64,000 bases of DNA from an uncultured Halocynthiibacter sp. (GCA_947503035.1 CANNCD010000003.1:207119-271118), one strand, 5' to 3'; shown: positions 18,887-28,321, counted from the stretch's first letter. Translations and numbers: made by a program. The notes: generated by a model from the sequence alone, not told the origin.

Positions 18887-20314
18887 ATGCTCGCGCGCCT
18901 GTCCCTTCGGCTTCGGATATTTCTGTTCTTTGGCTTTATGGCTGCGGGGGCGGTTGCCCTTGCGGGGGTGGCTTTGGCCTTTGGGTGGTCGCGGGCCGAA
19001 CCCGCGATTTCGTCGGCGCCATTCACGACGGCATTCTTGATATTCGCCTTTCTCAACGTCGGGTTTCTGACGGCGATCTGGTTTCTGTTCGACGAACATG
19101 TCGCCAAGCCCATCGACGCACTTTCGACCAATCTGCTGCTACGTGCCCAAGCAGGGGTCGACGCGGAAATCACCGACGACACCGCGCGGTATCTGGGCGA
19201 TTTGGCCCCCGCAGCGCGTGCCGTTTCGCAGGCCATGAATGCATCATCAGAGGCCATTCTGTCGAACGCTTCGCCGGAAACCGAGCGGCTGCGCGCGGAA
19301 CGGCATCGCCTCACGTCCCTGCTAAGTGAAATTCCCATTGCCACCCTTCTGGTCAATGCGATGGGCGAGGTCGTTCTTTATGATGCGCAGGCGGCGGATA
19401 TCCTTGCCCAAATCGCCCCGCCGCGCCTTAAGGCGCCCTTGTCGGAATACTTTGATCCGGCCAGTTTTGAAGAGGCTAAATCCAAACCTCAGAACAGCAC
19501 CGATGATTCAGTGTTCGCGCTTATGGATATTCACCACCGCACAACCTTCACAGCGCATTTGAAACCGCTGGGCGACGATGGGGACATGATCTTTATCGAT
19601 TTGGAACACCACGAGATCGACGCAGACAATTCCCGCCCACTCGTTTTCGATTTTGATCTGCTTGAAAACCGAGACGAGGCCGACATTCACGACACTCCTC
19701 TTTCGGAGCTGTCATTGGTGGTCTTTGACACGGAAACCACGGGGCTGTCGGTCGAACATGACGCGATTGTACAGCTTGCCGCGCTGCGCATCCTGAACGG
19801 ACGTATCATCGAGGGCGAACACATGGATGCATTCGTCAATCCAAACCGCCCCATTTCAGCGGCCTCGACGCGCATTCATGGGGTGACGGATGCGCATGTC
19901 GCGAATGCACCGCAGATCGCCGAGGTCGGGTTAGAGTTCCATAAGTTCGCCGCCAACGCAGTTTTGGTTGCGCATAATGCGCCGTTTGATATTGGTTTTT
20001 TGCGGCAGCAAGAACAAAAGATCGGAGTGAAATGGGATCATCCTGTGCTTGATACGGTGCTTCTGTCCGCCGTCGTTTTTGGCACAACGGCCGATCACAC
20101 GCTTGATGCGCTCTGCGAACGGTTGACCATCGAAATTCCGTCCGAACTCCGCCACACGGCGCTTGGGGACGCAAGGGCAACCGCCGAAGCCGTCCTGAAA
20201 CTGCTCCCTCTGTTGCAGGGTAAAGGCATTGCAACCTTTGGGGAACTTCTTCTGGAAACGCGTAAGCATCGACGACTTCTGAATGATCTCAACGGTGATC
20301 AAGTGCGTGCTTAA
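18887..20314 (+). CDS. Membrane-anchored PAS plus DnaQ-type 3'-5' exonuclease
   Basis: 475 aa. Two membrane helices (about 10-32 and 46-68) are followed by a linker, a PAS-like region (about 145-240), and a DEDDh exonuclease domain (about 275-450). That domain has motif I VVFDTETTGL (D281, E283), a central VAHNAPFDIGFL and a final HTALGDARAT. The exonuclease belongs to the DNA polymerase III epsilon family, but the membrane sensor-like N-terminus argues against a replication role. DUF294 plus exonuclease genes often accompany this symporter type. The nucleic-acid or nucleotide substrate is unknown. Confidence 0.88.
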   Translation: MLARLSLRLRIFLFFGFMAAGAVALAGVALAFGWSRAEPAISSAPFTTAFLIFAFLNVGFLTAIWFLFDEHVAKPIDALSTNLLLRAQAGVDAEITDDTARYLGDLAPAARAVSQAMNASSEAILSNASPETERLRAERHRLTSLLSEIPIATLLVNAMGEVVLYDAQAADILAQIAPPRLKAPLSEYFDPASFEEAKSKPQNSTDDSVFALMDIHHRTTFTAHLKPLGDDGDMIFIDLEHHEIDADNSRPLVFDFDLLENRDEADIHDTPLSELSLVVFDTETTGLSVEHDAIVQLAALRILNGRIIEGEHMDAFVNPNRPISAASTRIHGVTDAHVANAPQIAEVGLEFHKFAANAVLVAHNAPFDIGFLRQQEQKIGVKWDHPVLDTVLLSAVVFGTTADHTLDALCERLTIEIPSELRHTALGDARATAEAVLKLLPLLQGKGIATFGELLLETRKHRRLLNDLNGDQVRA

Positions 20315-20361
20315 CCCGTCGATGCAACCCCGACCAGCCGCGGAACTCCGGGCCATTTACC

Positions 20362-21255
20362 CTAGCCCACGCTCAACGATACATGTTGCTGCTCGCTCCA
20401 TTGACGGGGCGAATGCCCATACATGCGTTTGAATTCTCTGCTGAATTGGGACACGCTGATATAGCCCACATCGCGTGCGGCTTCGCTGATGCTCATGCCT
20501 CCTGAGATCTTCATCGCGGCATTGTTCAATCGCATCGATTTGACGAATTGGATAGGTGCCATCGTGGTTGCCTGCTTGAACTTGCGATGGAACACGGAAC
20601 GGCTCATGCCGGCGCGGGTTGCCATGTCATCGATCGAAATTGGTTCATCGAGCTGGGATGAAATATATGCGATTGAGGCCGCGATTGAATGATTTGCACC
20701 AAAAGCACGCCGCGCAAACACGCCCGCCTCGCCTTTCAAAATGGCATAGTAAACCTCGCGTAATCGTGCCGCGCCAAGAACCGCCATATCGACGGGGGAC
20801 GAGCCTAGGGTGAGCAATCTCAACACTGCATCTGCAAAGTCTTCGTCCCAGCTGGCCAACCTTATCCCGCTCGCGCGCGGGCTGTCGTTGCCCAGTGAAG
20901 GGCGACCGCCGGCATTCTCCATCTCCATCGCCAGCGCGGACATCACATGCAGGTCAAGCGAAATGAAAACACCATAAAGCGGGTTGTCCGGCGATGCCTC
21001 TGACGTGCCCGCCTTGACCGGAATCGACATGGGGCAGCACAGATACTGGCTGTCGTCATAGACATACCGCTGGCCATCAAAAATGGCTTCCTTGCGACCG
21101 CTCACGATGACAACAACACAGGGTTCATAGACCGCCGGCACACAGGGAATAGATTGGGTCGCGCGGAATAAACGCACGCCCTTCACGCCGGTTTCTGTCA
21201 GGCCGTCTTCAAAAGTAGACGAGGCAATAAGCGTCTTGATCTGTTGTTTTTTCAT
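20362..21255 (-). CDS. AraC-family regulator with N-terminal sensing domain
   Basis: 297 aa from MKKQQIKTL (the ATG two codons inside the longest frame, which begins with TTG). An AraC_N-type cupin-like sensor domain (about 20-180) is followed by two HTH motifs (ISIDDMATRAGMSRSVFHRKF and the second with SISEAARDVGYISVSQFSREF, shown only in part as conserved AraC positions). It faces the SDR gene across 165 bases and probably regulates it. The ligand is unknown; family members often respond to aldehydes or alcohols. Confidence 0.88.
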   Translation of the reverse strand: MKKQQIKTLIASSTFEDGLTETGVKGVRLFRATQSIPCVPAVYEPCVVVIVSGRKEAIFDGQRYVYDDSQYLCCPMSIPVKAGTSEASPDNPLYGVFISLDLHVMSALAMEMENAGGRPSLGNDSPRASGIRLASWDEDFADAVLRLLTLGSSPVDMAVLGAARLREVYYAILKGEAGVFARRAFGANHSIAASIAYISSQLDEPISIDDMATRAGMSRSVFHRKFKQATTMAPIQFVKSMRLNNAAMKISGGMSISEAARDVGYISVSQFSREFKRMYGHSPRQWSEQQHVSLSVG

Positions 21256-21385
21256 ATCCAAAACCTAGCGCCCCGCAATGGGATGCCGCAACCCATGCGG
21301 TACAATCAGGCAAGTAAACGCGAGGATTTGGGCTATTTTACGACCGTATCGAGAGTTATCTACACCTCAGAACACAACGATCATG

Positions 21386-21401
21386 CGGGCGACGTCGCCC
21401 G
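21386..21401. promoter_or_regulatory. 16-base perfect palindrome before the SDR gene
   Basis: CGGGCGACGTCGCCCG reads identically on both strands and ends 19 bases before the SDR ATG. It could be an operator or an RNA hairpin near the ribosome site. No known consensus is assigned. Confidence 0.4.
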
Positions 21402-21420
21402 AAGCGCAAGGGAAACAACA

Positions 21421-22362
21421 ATGGCGGATACAACTTTTGGGCCAAACGGATGGACCCCAGAACGGCTTGGGTCGCTTAGGGGGAAAACATTCGTCATCAC
21501 CGGCGCGAACGCGGGCGCGGGCTTCCAAGCGTCCCGCATTTTCCTGTCCAAGGGGGCAAAGGTTGTCATGCTTAATCGCAGCAGCGAGAAATCTGTTGCG
21601 GCAGTCGCGGCGCTGAAGAATGAGTTCGGCCAAAACGCAGATATCAGCTTTGTTCGCATGGATCTGTCCGACCTTTCGAGCGTGCGCACTGCTGCGGCCG
21701 AGGTTCTGGCCACCGTCCCACGTATTGATGCGCTGATCTGTAACGCCGCGATTGCACAAGTGCCGTCGCAGACCCTCACCGTTGATGGTTTTGAAAGCCA
21801 ACTTGGCACCAACCACTATGGTCACTTCGTTTTGAGCGGAATGCTTTTTGATCGTATCGAAGAGGTTGCGGGCCGGATCGTGGTTGTGGCGAGCCTTGGC
21901 TATAACATGGGCATCAAGACCATTCAGTTCGATGATATGAATTGGGACAAAAATTACAGCGCCAATCCAGTTTACAGTCAATCCAAGCTGGCACAGATGA
22001 TGTTTGCCTATGAGTTGCAGGATCGCATTCAGTCCGAAAGCCGGAATGTAGAGGTCTATGTGTGCCATCCAGGTTCGTCCGCGACGTCGTTGATCAGCAC
22101 AAGCGGAGGCCTAATGACACGGTTGGCATGGTGGCTGATGAGCAAATCGCCAATGGTGCAAACCGCGCAAAAAGGTGCCTATCCCGAAGTGATGTCCGCA
22201 ACCGAAAGCAATCTAAAACAACGCGCGCTTTATGGCCCGACCGGACGCATGGAATTTGTCGGCCCTGTCGGCCAAGGGACGTTGCATCCGCATGCCTATG
22301 ACAAAAAGGTTATGCAAAAACTGTGGGACCTATCCGAAGAAGCCACGGGGTTCCGCTGGTAA
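21421..22362 (+). CDS. Short-chain dehydrogenase (protochlorophyllide reductase-like SDR)
   Basis: 313 aa from MADTTFGPNGW; the frame is open upstream but that part overlaps the divergent regulator start. It has the NAD(P) motif TGANAGAGFQ, LICNAA, and a Y-x3-K active site in YSQSKLAQM. The long form with a C-terminal extension is like the retinol dehydrogenase/POR-type SDRs. The substrate is unknown. It is divergent from the AraC gene and followed by a membrane protein and an MDR enzyme on the same strand. Confidence 0.87.
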   Translation: MADTTFGPNGWTPERLGSLRGKTFVITGANAGAGFQASRIFLSKGAKVVMLNRSSEKSVAAVAALKNEFGQNADISFVRMDLSDLSSVRTAAAEVLATVPRIDALICNAAIAQVPSQTLTVDGFESQLGTNHYGHFVLSGMLFDRIEEVAGRIVVVASLGYNMGIKTIQFDDMNWDKNYSANPVYSQSKLAQMMFAYELQDRIQSESRNVEVYVCHPGSSATSLISTSGGLMTRLAWWLMSKSPMVQTAQKGAYPEVMSATESNLKQRALYGPTGRMEFVGPVGQGTLHPHAYDKKVMQKLWDLSEEATGFRW

Positions 22363-22450
22363 GGGGTGGCCACCAATCCGGCCAGTGGAAATGAGTGGCC
22401 CGCGCCTTGGCGCAAGATGGCAGCCCACAAATCAGATGCGGAGACGAGCG

Positions 22451-22948
22451 ATGGATATATTAAAAACAGCAACTGACTGGACAAAAGCCGAGATGTATTC
22501 ATCGGTTTTCTTTATCGTGTTTGGCGTTTTATTCGTGGCTGCCGGCGTTGGCTTTTGGCAACTGGGCAAAACCGAAATCGCCCGCGCCTATGCGATCCCT
22601 ACGTGCATTGCTGGCACTTTGCTGTTGATCATCGGGCTGGGAATTTTCTTTCCAAGCATGGCACGGATCACCCATTTTCCTGCCCTTTACGACGCGGATC
22701 CATCGGTGTTCATCGCGGACCAGATTGAGCGCGCAGGTATGATCCTCGGTCAGTATCATATTGCGATTTTCAGGGTGATCCCCATCGTCGTCGCCCTCTG
22801 TGCAATCCTGATGCCAATCATGGCAACGCCGGTTTGGCGTGCGGGAACGATTGTTACTATTGCTATGATGGCCGTCATTTTGATGATAGACACCAATGCC
22901 AACGCACGCCTTGAAATCTATCGCGCAGAATTATGGCGCGCTCGATAG
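22451..22948 (+). CDS. Four-helix membrane protein of unknown function
   Basis: 165 aa from MDILKTATDW, with GGAGACGAG just before. Four membrane helices are seen (about 17-37, 43-65, 102-123 and 127-147) with a soluble loop between helices 2 and 3. I do not recognise a named family. It lies 88 bases after the SDR and 51 before the MDR gene, on the same strand. Confidence 0.78.
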   Translation: MDILKTATDWTKAEMYSSVFFIVFGVLFVAAGVGFWQLGKTEIARAYAIPTCIAGTLLLIIGLGIFFPSMARITHFPALYDADPSVFIADQIERAGMILGQYHIAIFRVIPIVVALCAILMPIMATPVWRAGTIVTIAMMAVILMIDTNANARLEIYRAELWRAR

Positions 22949-22999
22949 TTTCCCCGCGTTAATAGGCGCGCCACCCACGCCAAAGTGAGACAATGCCCC

Positions 23000-24121
23000 A
23001 TGGTTGACCAAGACAATTTTGAAGTCGGCAAAACAATGATGGCCGTCGTGACCACGGGCAACGGGGGCTATGAAATGTTGCAGTATTGCAAGGTGCCAAT
23101 CCCGACCCCCACCAAGAACGAGGTCCTGATCCGCGTCCTTGCGGCGGGGGTGAACAATACCGAAATCAACACACGTCTGGGATGGTATTCTTCGGCCGTC
23201 ACAAGCGCCACCGAGACAGCAGCAAAGGATCAATCCGACGCGCCAGCGGACAAGCCCGACGGGGGATGGAGTGCGCCCACGCCGTTCCCATTGATCCAAG
23301 GGACCGACTGCTGCGGCGAGGTTGTAAAGACCGGCGCCGGTGTTGGAACGGCGCTGATTGGCAAGCGCGTTCTCGTTCGGCCTTGCATGCGTACAAACGG
23401 TTTTGATGATCTTAACACCGTCTGGATGGCTTCGGACTTTGATGGTGCTTTTGCGCAATTCGTGACGGTTCCCGCCTCCGAAGTTTTCGCCGTCGATTGT
23501 GATTGGTCAGACGCCGAACTGGCGACCATTCCATGTGCATATGGCACTGCGGAAAACATGCTTCATCGGTCCGGCGTCACGTCCGGCAGTCGCGTTCTTG
23601 TTGCGGGGGCATCTGGCGGTGTTGGATCGGCGGCGGTGCAACTCGCCAACAGGCGCGGCGCAGATGTTGTCGCGATCACAAGCCATGATAAGGCCGATCT
23701 GGTGCGCGACCTTGGGGCCAGCGTCGTCGTCGCACGGGGTGCTGATCTTGTCCGTGAGATCGGAGAAAACTCTATCGATATCGTGGTGGATAATGTCGCG
23801 GGGGATGGGTTTGGCCAGATGTTGAAGGTCCTAAAACGAGGGGGACGCTTTGTGTCATCTGGGGCAATCGCAGGTCCAATCGTCACCCTCGATATGCGGG
23901 ATATGTATCTCAAAGATATCACTTTAATTGGATGTACGGCGTGGGACGCCCCAATTTTCCCCAACCTTATTTCATACATTGAGCGCGGTGAAATCTGCCC
24001 GTTGGTCGCACGGACATTTCCCTTGGCGCACATTGAGAATGCGCAAAGGGAATTTTTAAGAAAGCGTCACGTGGGGAACTTTGTTTTGTTGCCGCCGCCC
24101 CCGAATGCCGCGGACACCTAG
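23000..24121 (+). CDS. Zinc-independent quinone reductase-like MDR enzyme
   Basis: 373 aa from MVDQDNFEVG. A start at the MMAVV pair 12 codons later is possible. It has an MDR fold with an N-terminal GroES-like domain (GVNNTEINTRLGWYSS) and the NADPH motif GASGGVGSAAVQLA. It resembles alcohol dehydrogenase/quinone oxidoreductase proteins of Roseobacters. The substrate is unknown; with the SDR and AraC regulator it suggests carbonyl or quinone processing. Its stop is 13 bases from the convergent mdeB stop. Confidence 0.87.
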   Translation: MVDQDNFEVGKTMMAVVTTGNGGYEMLQYCKVPIPTPTKNEVLIRVLAAGVNNTEINTRLGWYSSAVTSATETAAKDQSDAPADKPDGGWSAPTPFPLIQGTDCCGEVVKTGAGVGTALIGKRVLVRPCMRTNGFDDLNTVWMASDFDGAFAQFVTVPASEVFAVDCDWSDAELATIPCAYGTAENMLHRSGVTSGSRVLVAGASGGVGSAAVQLANRRGADVVAITSHDKADLVRDLGASVVVARGADLVREIGENSIDIVVDNVAGDGFGQMLKVLKRGGRFVSSGAIAGPIVTLDMRDMYLKDITLIGCTAWDAPIFPNLISYIERGEICPLVARTFPLAHIENAQREFLRKRHVGNFVLLPPPPNAADT

Positions 24122-24134
24122 GGTATTCGACCGC

Positions 24135-26498
24135 TCAAGCCGCCCCGATCTTTCGGCCCCGCGACAACTCACTTGCGGACTGGATCAAGCTCTTGGCATC
24201 AATGCGGAAATGGCGATACAGATCTTGGATCGTGCCAGTTTGACCGAAATGTTCCACGCCATGCGCGATGGTTTGATGCCCCAAAACACCCCCAAGCCAT
24301 GACAACGTCGCGGGATGGCCATCGATCACGGTGATAACAACGCAATCACGCGGCACATCCTGCAGAAGTGTCTCGATATGGGCCTGCGCCCCCGTGATGC
24401 CATTTGCACGCGCGCGCTGTGCCGCGGTCCACACCGCATTCAGCCGATCTGCTGAGGTCACCGCAAGAACACCCACATCACGGCGCCCTTGGCCGATCAC
24501 GCCCGCGGCTTTGATCGCTTCTGGGGCGACCGCGCCCTGATATGCGATCACAACTTCGCAATTCGGGCCTGGTTTACGCAGCCAATAGGCGCCATCGATG
24601 GCCCCTTGGCGGAACTCATCATCAACGCGCTTGCCTGGCTGCTCAATCGGGTTCGTCGTCAGGCGCAGATAGACCGAGCCGCCTGTTTCGTCGCGCAACC
24701 ACGTGCGTTCGTCGGGGTCTCCTTCTCCATCTTTTTGCATATACCCAAAGGCCCATTCCATGATCACGGCCAATTCATCGGCAAATGCAGGTTCAAATGC
24801 CGCCAGCCCGTCCTGTGACATCCCAATCAACGGCGAGGCAATGGATTGATGCGCGCCGCCCTCTGGGGCCAGCGTCACACCCGATGGGGTACCGACAATC
24901 ATGAACCGCGCATCCTGATAACAGGCGTAATTCAGTGCATCGAGACCACGCGAGACAAACGGATCATACACCGTCCCAATTGGGATCAGCCGTTTGCCAA
25001 AAACAGAATGAGACAGCCCCGCCGCCGCCAGCAACAAGAACAGGTTCATTTCAGCAATGCCCAGTTCAATATGCTGCCCCGACGGGGTGAATTCCCATTT
25101 TGCCGTAGAGGGAATATTTTCGGTCTTGAAGGTGTCCTCTTGCGGGGCGCGGGCAAACAATTTGCGCCGGTTCACCCACGGGCCAAGATTGGTTGTCCCC
25201 GTCACATCCGGCGAGGTGGTGACGATACGCTCGGCCAGTTGACTGTCGCCCTTGGAGAGGTCATCCAGAATTTTACCAAAGGCCATTTGCGTCGAAATCT
25301 CGCGATCTGTCGTCAGCGTGATGTCGGGGACAGAGATTACATCGTCGGCGTACCGGCGCGGACTCTTTGCAAAGAACGGTATTTCATACAGCGTCTTTTG
25401 AAAGGCATCGGGGTCTGCGATGGTCGCAAATTTGTCCCACTCTTCCCCCTCGCGAACACCCATATAGTCTTGCCAAGCGGCCATCTGCGTTTTGTTCATC
25501 AACCCGCCATGGTTGTCTTTGTGGCCTGCGATGGGCGTCCCCCAACCTTTGATCGTATAGGCCAGAAAACACACAGGGCGGTCATGATCGATCGCGGCGA
25601 ACGTCGCGGCCATGGTTTCAACGCAGTTGCCGCCAAGGTTCTCCATCAACGCCGCCAATTCCGCATCGGTGCGCGCCTCGATAAGGCGCGTCACATCCCC
25701 TTGATCCCCCAAGGCCTCAAGGAGACGTTCACGCCATACGGCACCCCCCATAAAGGTCAGCGCAGAGTAGAGCTGATTTGGGCATTCATCGATCCAACGG
25801 CGCAGTTTATCCCCCCCAGGTTCAAGGAAGGCGGCCCGTTGCAGCACGCCGTATTTGACGCGCACAACATCCCAGCCGAACGCATCAAAAATCTGTTCAA
25901 CACGTTGAAACAGACCCTCACGCACAACGCCATCAAGAGATTGGCGATTGTAATCGATAACCCACCAACAATTGCGTAGGTCGTTTTTCCATCCCTCTTG
26001 CAGCGCTTCATAGATATTGCCCTCATCCAGCTCTGCGTCGCCAACCAATGCGATCATACGCCCCATGTTTTGGTCTGCGCCCCACGTCTTGGCCTGTATG
26101 TAATCTTGTACAATCGACGCAAAGGACGTGATCGCCACACCAAGGCCAACCGAGCCCGTGGAAAAGTCCACATCGTCAATGTCCTTGGTGCGCGATGGGT
26201 AACTTTGCACGCCACCAAACCCGCGAAAATTCTCCATCTTTTCACGCGTCATGTTGCCCATCAGATATTGCATGGCGTGGAAAATCGGCGAGGCATGCGG
26301 TTTGACGGCCACCCGATCTTGGGGGCGCAATGTCTGGAAATACAGCGCGGTCATTATCGATACCATAGAGGCAGATGACGCCTGATGCCCCCCGACCTTG
26401 ATGCCGTCCACCTTGGGGCGAATATGGTTGGCATGGTGAATCATCCAATGGGACAGCCATAGAAGACGTTGTTCAATCGCTTTGAGATGGTGCGGCAT
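24135..26498 (-). CDS. mdeB: AceE-type E1, probable 2-oxobutyrate dehydrogenase
   Basis: 787 aa, homodimeric AceE/transketolase fold. The thiamine diphosphate motif starts GDAELDEGNIYEAL and ends in DYNRQ; the pyrimidine and C-terminal domains are complete. It lies 12 bases downstream of a methionine gamma-lyase, the same order as Pseudomonas putida mdeA-mdeB, where MdeB is an E1 acting on 2-oxobutyrate. Oxidising the 2-oxobutyrate released from methionine is therefore the best guess. It is shorter than AceE of E. coli. Pyruvate cannot be excluded as substrate. Confidence 0.85.
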   Translation of the reverse strand: MPHHLKAIEQRLLWLSHWMIHHANHIRPKVDGIKVGGHQASSASMVSIMTALYFQTLRPQDRVAVKPHASPIFHAMQYLMGNMTREKMENFRGFGGVQSYPSRTKDIDDVDFSTGSVGLGVAITSFASIVQDYIQAKTWGADQNMGRMIALVGDAELDEGNIYEALQEGWKNDLRNCWWVIDYNRQSLDGVVREGLFQRVEQIFDAFGWDVVRVKYGVLQRAAFLEPGGDKLRRWIDECPNQLYSALTFMGGAVWRERLLEALGDQGDVTRLIEARTDAELAALMENLGGNCVETMAATFAAIDHDRPVCFLAYTIKGWGTPIAGHKDNHGGLMNKTQMAAWQDYMGVREGEEWDKFATIADPDAFQKTLYEIPFFAKSPRRYADDVISVPDITLTTDREISTQMAFGKILDDLSKGDSQLAERIVTTSPDVTGTTNLGPWVNRRKLFARAPQEDTFKTENIPSTAKWEFTPSGQHIELGIAEMNLFLLLAAAGLSHSVFGKRLIPIGTVYDPFVSRGLDALNYACYQDARFMIVGTPSGVTLAPEGGAHQSIASPLIGMSQDGLAAFEPAFADELAVIMEWAFGYMQKDGEGDPDERTWLRDETGGSVYLRLTTNPIEQPGKRVDDEFRQGAIDGAYWLRKPGPNCEVVIAYQGAVAPEAIKAAGVIGQGRRDVGVLAVTSADRLNAVWTAAQRARANGITGAQAHIETLLQDVPRDCVVITVIDGHPATLSWLGGVLGHQTIAHGVEHFGQTGTIQDLYRHFRIDAKSLIQSASELSRGRKIGAA

Positions 26499-26510
26499 GA
26501 TAGGACGTCC

Positions 26511-27716
26511 CTATGCTGCGCTATAGATCGAAGGACGTGGCAAGGCCTGTTCGAGATCATAGATCACGTCATCAATCCCTTCGAGCCCGATGGACAGGCG
26601 CACAAGGCCTTCGCTGATGCCATGGCGCGCACGTTCTTCGGGGGAATAGGTCGAATGGGTCATGCTTGCTGGATGTTGAACCAACGTTTCCGCATCCCCA
26701 AGCGACACGGCCCGCGTGATAAGTTGGAGTTGGTTCATCATAGCGCGTCCCGCATCCAAACCGCCATTCAGTTCAAACGCGATCATGCCGCCGAATTGTG
26801 ACATCTGACGGGTGGCAATGTCATGTTGGGCAAAGCCGGCCAAACCTGGATACCATACGTTTTGTATGCCGTGGGCCTGTTCCAACATCTCGGCGACGAT
26901 CATGGCGCTGCTACAATGGCGATCCATGCGCAGCTCTAGGGTCTTCAATCCGCGCAGGATCAGCATCGCATTGAATGGCGCCATAACGGCCCCCGTCATA
27001 TCCTTCATGCCATACAGACGAATGTCGGAAACAAGATCCTCTGAACCCGCCAGCAACCCCGCAACGACGTCCCCATGCCCGCCAAGATATTTTGTCGCCG
27101 AGTGCAGTACAATGTCCGCCCCAAGCGTTATCGGCTGGGTCAGATATGGGGTAGAATAGGTGTTATCAACCACAACATACGCATCATGAGCATGCGCAAT
27201 GTCCGAGATCGCCTGTATATCCACGAGACGCATGTTTGGATTTGCAGGCGTTTCAAAATACACCACCTTGGTTTTGTCACCGATGGAGGCGGACAAATTC
27301 TCGGGCACAGACAGATCAACATGGGTCACTGTGATCCCGAACTTGGCCAGCCCGTGCTGCATGAACGAAAACGTACAGCCATAAAGTGTCTTATCCAGAA
27401 TGACTTCGTCGCCGGGCGAAAGAAGCGTCCACATCGTCGCGGTGATCGCCCCCATCCCAGATGCCAGCGCCAATCCGGCCTCGGCGCCCTCAAGTACAGC
27501 GATGCGTTTTTCAAGCAAATCACATGTGGGATTGGAGATGCGCGAATAAATATGCCCTGCCCGCTCTCCTGCAAACATTTCGCCGCCCGCTTCTGCGCTC
27601 TCAAATGCAAAGGTTGATGTCAGGTGCAAAGGCGGAGCGAGTGCGCCTTCGTTTTCCATCGGATCATATCCGTGATGAATGGCGCGTGTAGAAAAGCTGT
27701 TTGGACGATTTCGCAT
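26511..27716 (-). CDS. mdeA: L-methionine gamma-lyase
   Basis: 401 aa, a PLP enzyme of the Cys/Met metabolism family. The PLP lysine is K209 in SATKYLGGHGD. C114 in LYGCTFSF corresponds to the active-site cysteine typical of methionine gamma-lyases and absent from cystathionine enzymes, which decides the call. It splits methionine into methanethiol, ammonia and 2-oxobutyrate. It is first of the mdeAB operon and divergent from an Lrp gene. Confidence 0.9.
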   Translation of the reverse strand: MRNRPNSFSTRAIHHGYDPMENEGALAPPLHLTSTFAFESAEAGGEMFAGERAGHIYSRISNPTCDLLEKRIAVLEGAEAGLALASGMGAITATMWTLLSPGDEVILDKTLYGCTFSFMQHGLAKFGITVTHVDLSVPENLSASIGDKTKVVYFETPANPNMRLVDIQAISDIAHAHDAYVVVDNTYSTPYLTQPITLGADIVLHSATKYLGGHGDVVAGLLAGSEDLVSDIRLYGMKDMTGAVMAPFNAMLILRGLKTLELRMDRHCSSAMIVAEMLEQAHGIQNVWYPGLAGFAQHDIATRQMSQFGGMIAFELNGGLDAGRAMMNQLQLITRAVSLGDAETLVQHPASMTHSTYSPEERARHGISEGLVRLSIGLEGIDDVIYDLEQALPRPSIYSAA

Positions 27717-27799
27717 TTAATGGCTCCCATGTTTGAGAGCATCATATTTCAACGAAACCCCCAAAAGGTTTCAAAATCTGCGTTGATGTAGGTCCTATT

Positions 27800-27814
27800 T
27801 GGCATTATATGCCA
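27800..27814. promoter_or_regulatory. Perfect inverted repeat before mdeR
   Basis: TGGCAT-TAT-ATGCCA ends 4 bases before the mdeR ATG, overlapping where its ribosome site would be. A second inverted repeat, GAAACC-N7-GGTTTC, is at 27754-27772, nearer mdeA. They are candidate Lrp-type operators for autorepression and mdeAB control. Confidence 0.5.
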
Positions 27815-27818
27815 CTAC

Positions 27819-28286
27819 ATGAGGAAAATAGATGAAAAAGACCAACAGATAATTCGCGCATTGCAGCGAAACGGTCGCATGACCAACCAAGACTTGGCGA
27901 CGGCCGTGAACCTGTCGCCGTCCCCTTGCCTGCGGCGGCTCAAACTGTTGGAGCAAGACGGCGTCATCACGGGCTATAGCGCCAATATCAATGAACAGGC
28001 CTATGGGCTGCCGGTGACTGTGTTTGTGCACATCACTCTCCAAAGTCACACCGAAGCGGCCGTCCGCCAATTTGAAGCCGACATCGCGCGCGTCGATCAG
28101 GTTCTGGAGTGTTTCGTCACGACCGGCACCTCGGATTATCTGTTGCGCGTTGTCGTGGCGGACCTTGCCGGCTATGAAGATTTTGTCCGCAGAAAGCTTC
28201 ATTCCATTGGCAGTATTGCGTCAATCGACAGCAGCTTTGTCTATGGTGTCGTCAAAAAAACGAATGTGTTTCCGGTCGTCGTATAA
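27819..28286 (+). CDS. mdeR: Lrp/AsnC regulator of the mdeAB operon
   Basis: 155 aa. An N-terminal HTH (RMTNQDLATAVNLSPSPCLR) is followed by a RAM/AsnC effector domain (VLECFVTTGTSDYLL). It is divergent from mdeA across 102 bases, as in P. putida, where MdeR activates mdeAB in response to methionine. It probably also controls itself through the repeat at its start. The symbol is by synteny. Confidence 0.88.
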   Translation: MRKIDEKDQQIIRALQRNGRMTNQDLATAVNLSPSPCLRRLKLLEQDGVITGYSANINEQAYGLPVTVFVHITLQSHTEAAVRQFEADIARVDQVLECFVTTGTSDYLLRVVVADLAGYEDFVRRKLHSIGSIASIDSSFVYGVVKKTNVFPVVV

Positions 28287-28321
28287 TCCGTTCTGGGGCG
28301 CCTTCGTTTCGGCAAAAGTGT

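Noticed and set aside
23000..23406. 106-codon frame starting near 23086 inside the MDR gene
   Set aside because: It is an out-of-frame reading of the quinone-reductase-like gene, Arg-rich and without a ribosome site.
24846..25979. 377-codon open frame on the plus strand
   Set aside because: Antisense to mdeB; composition typical of a shadow frame.
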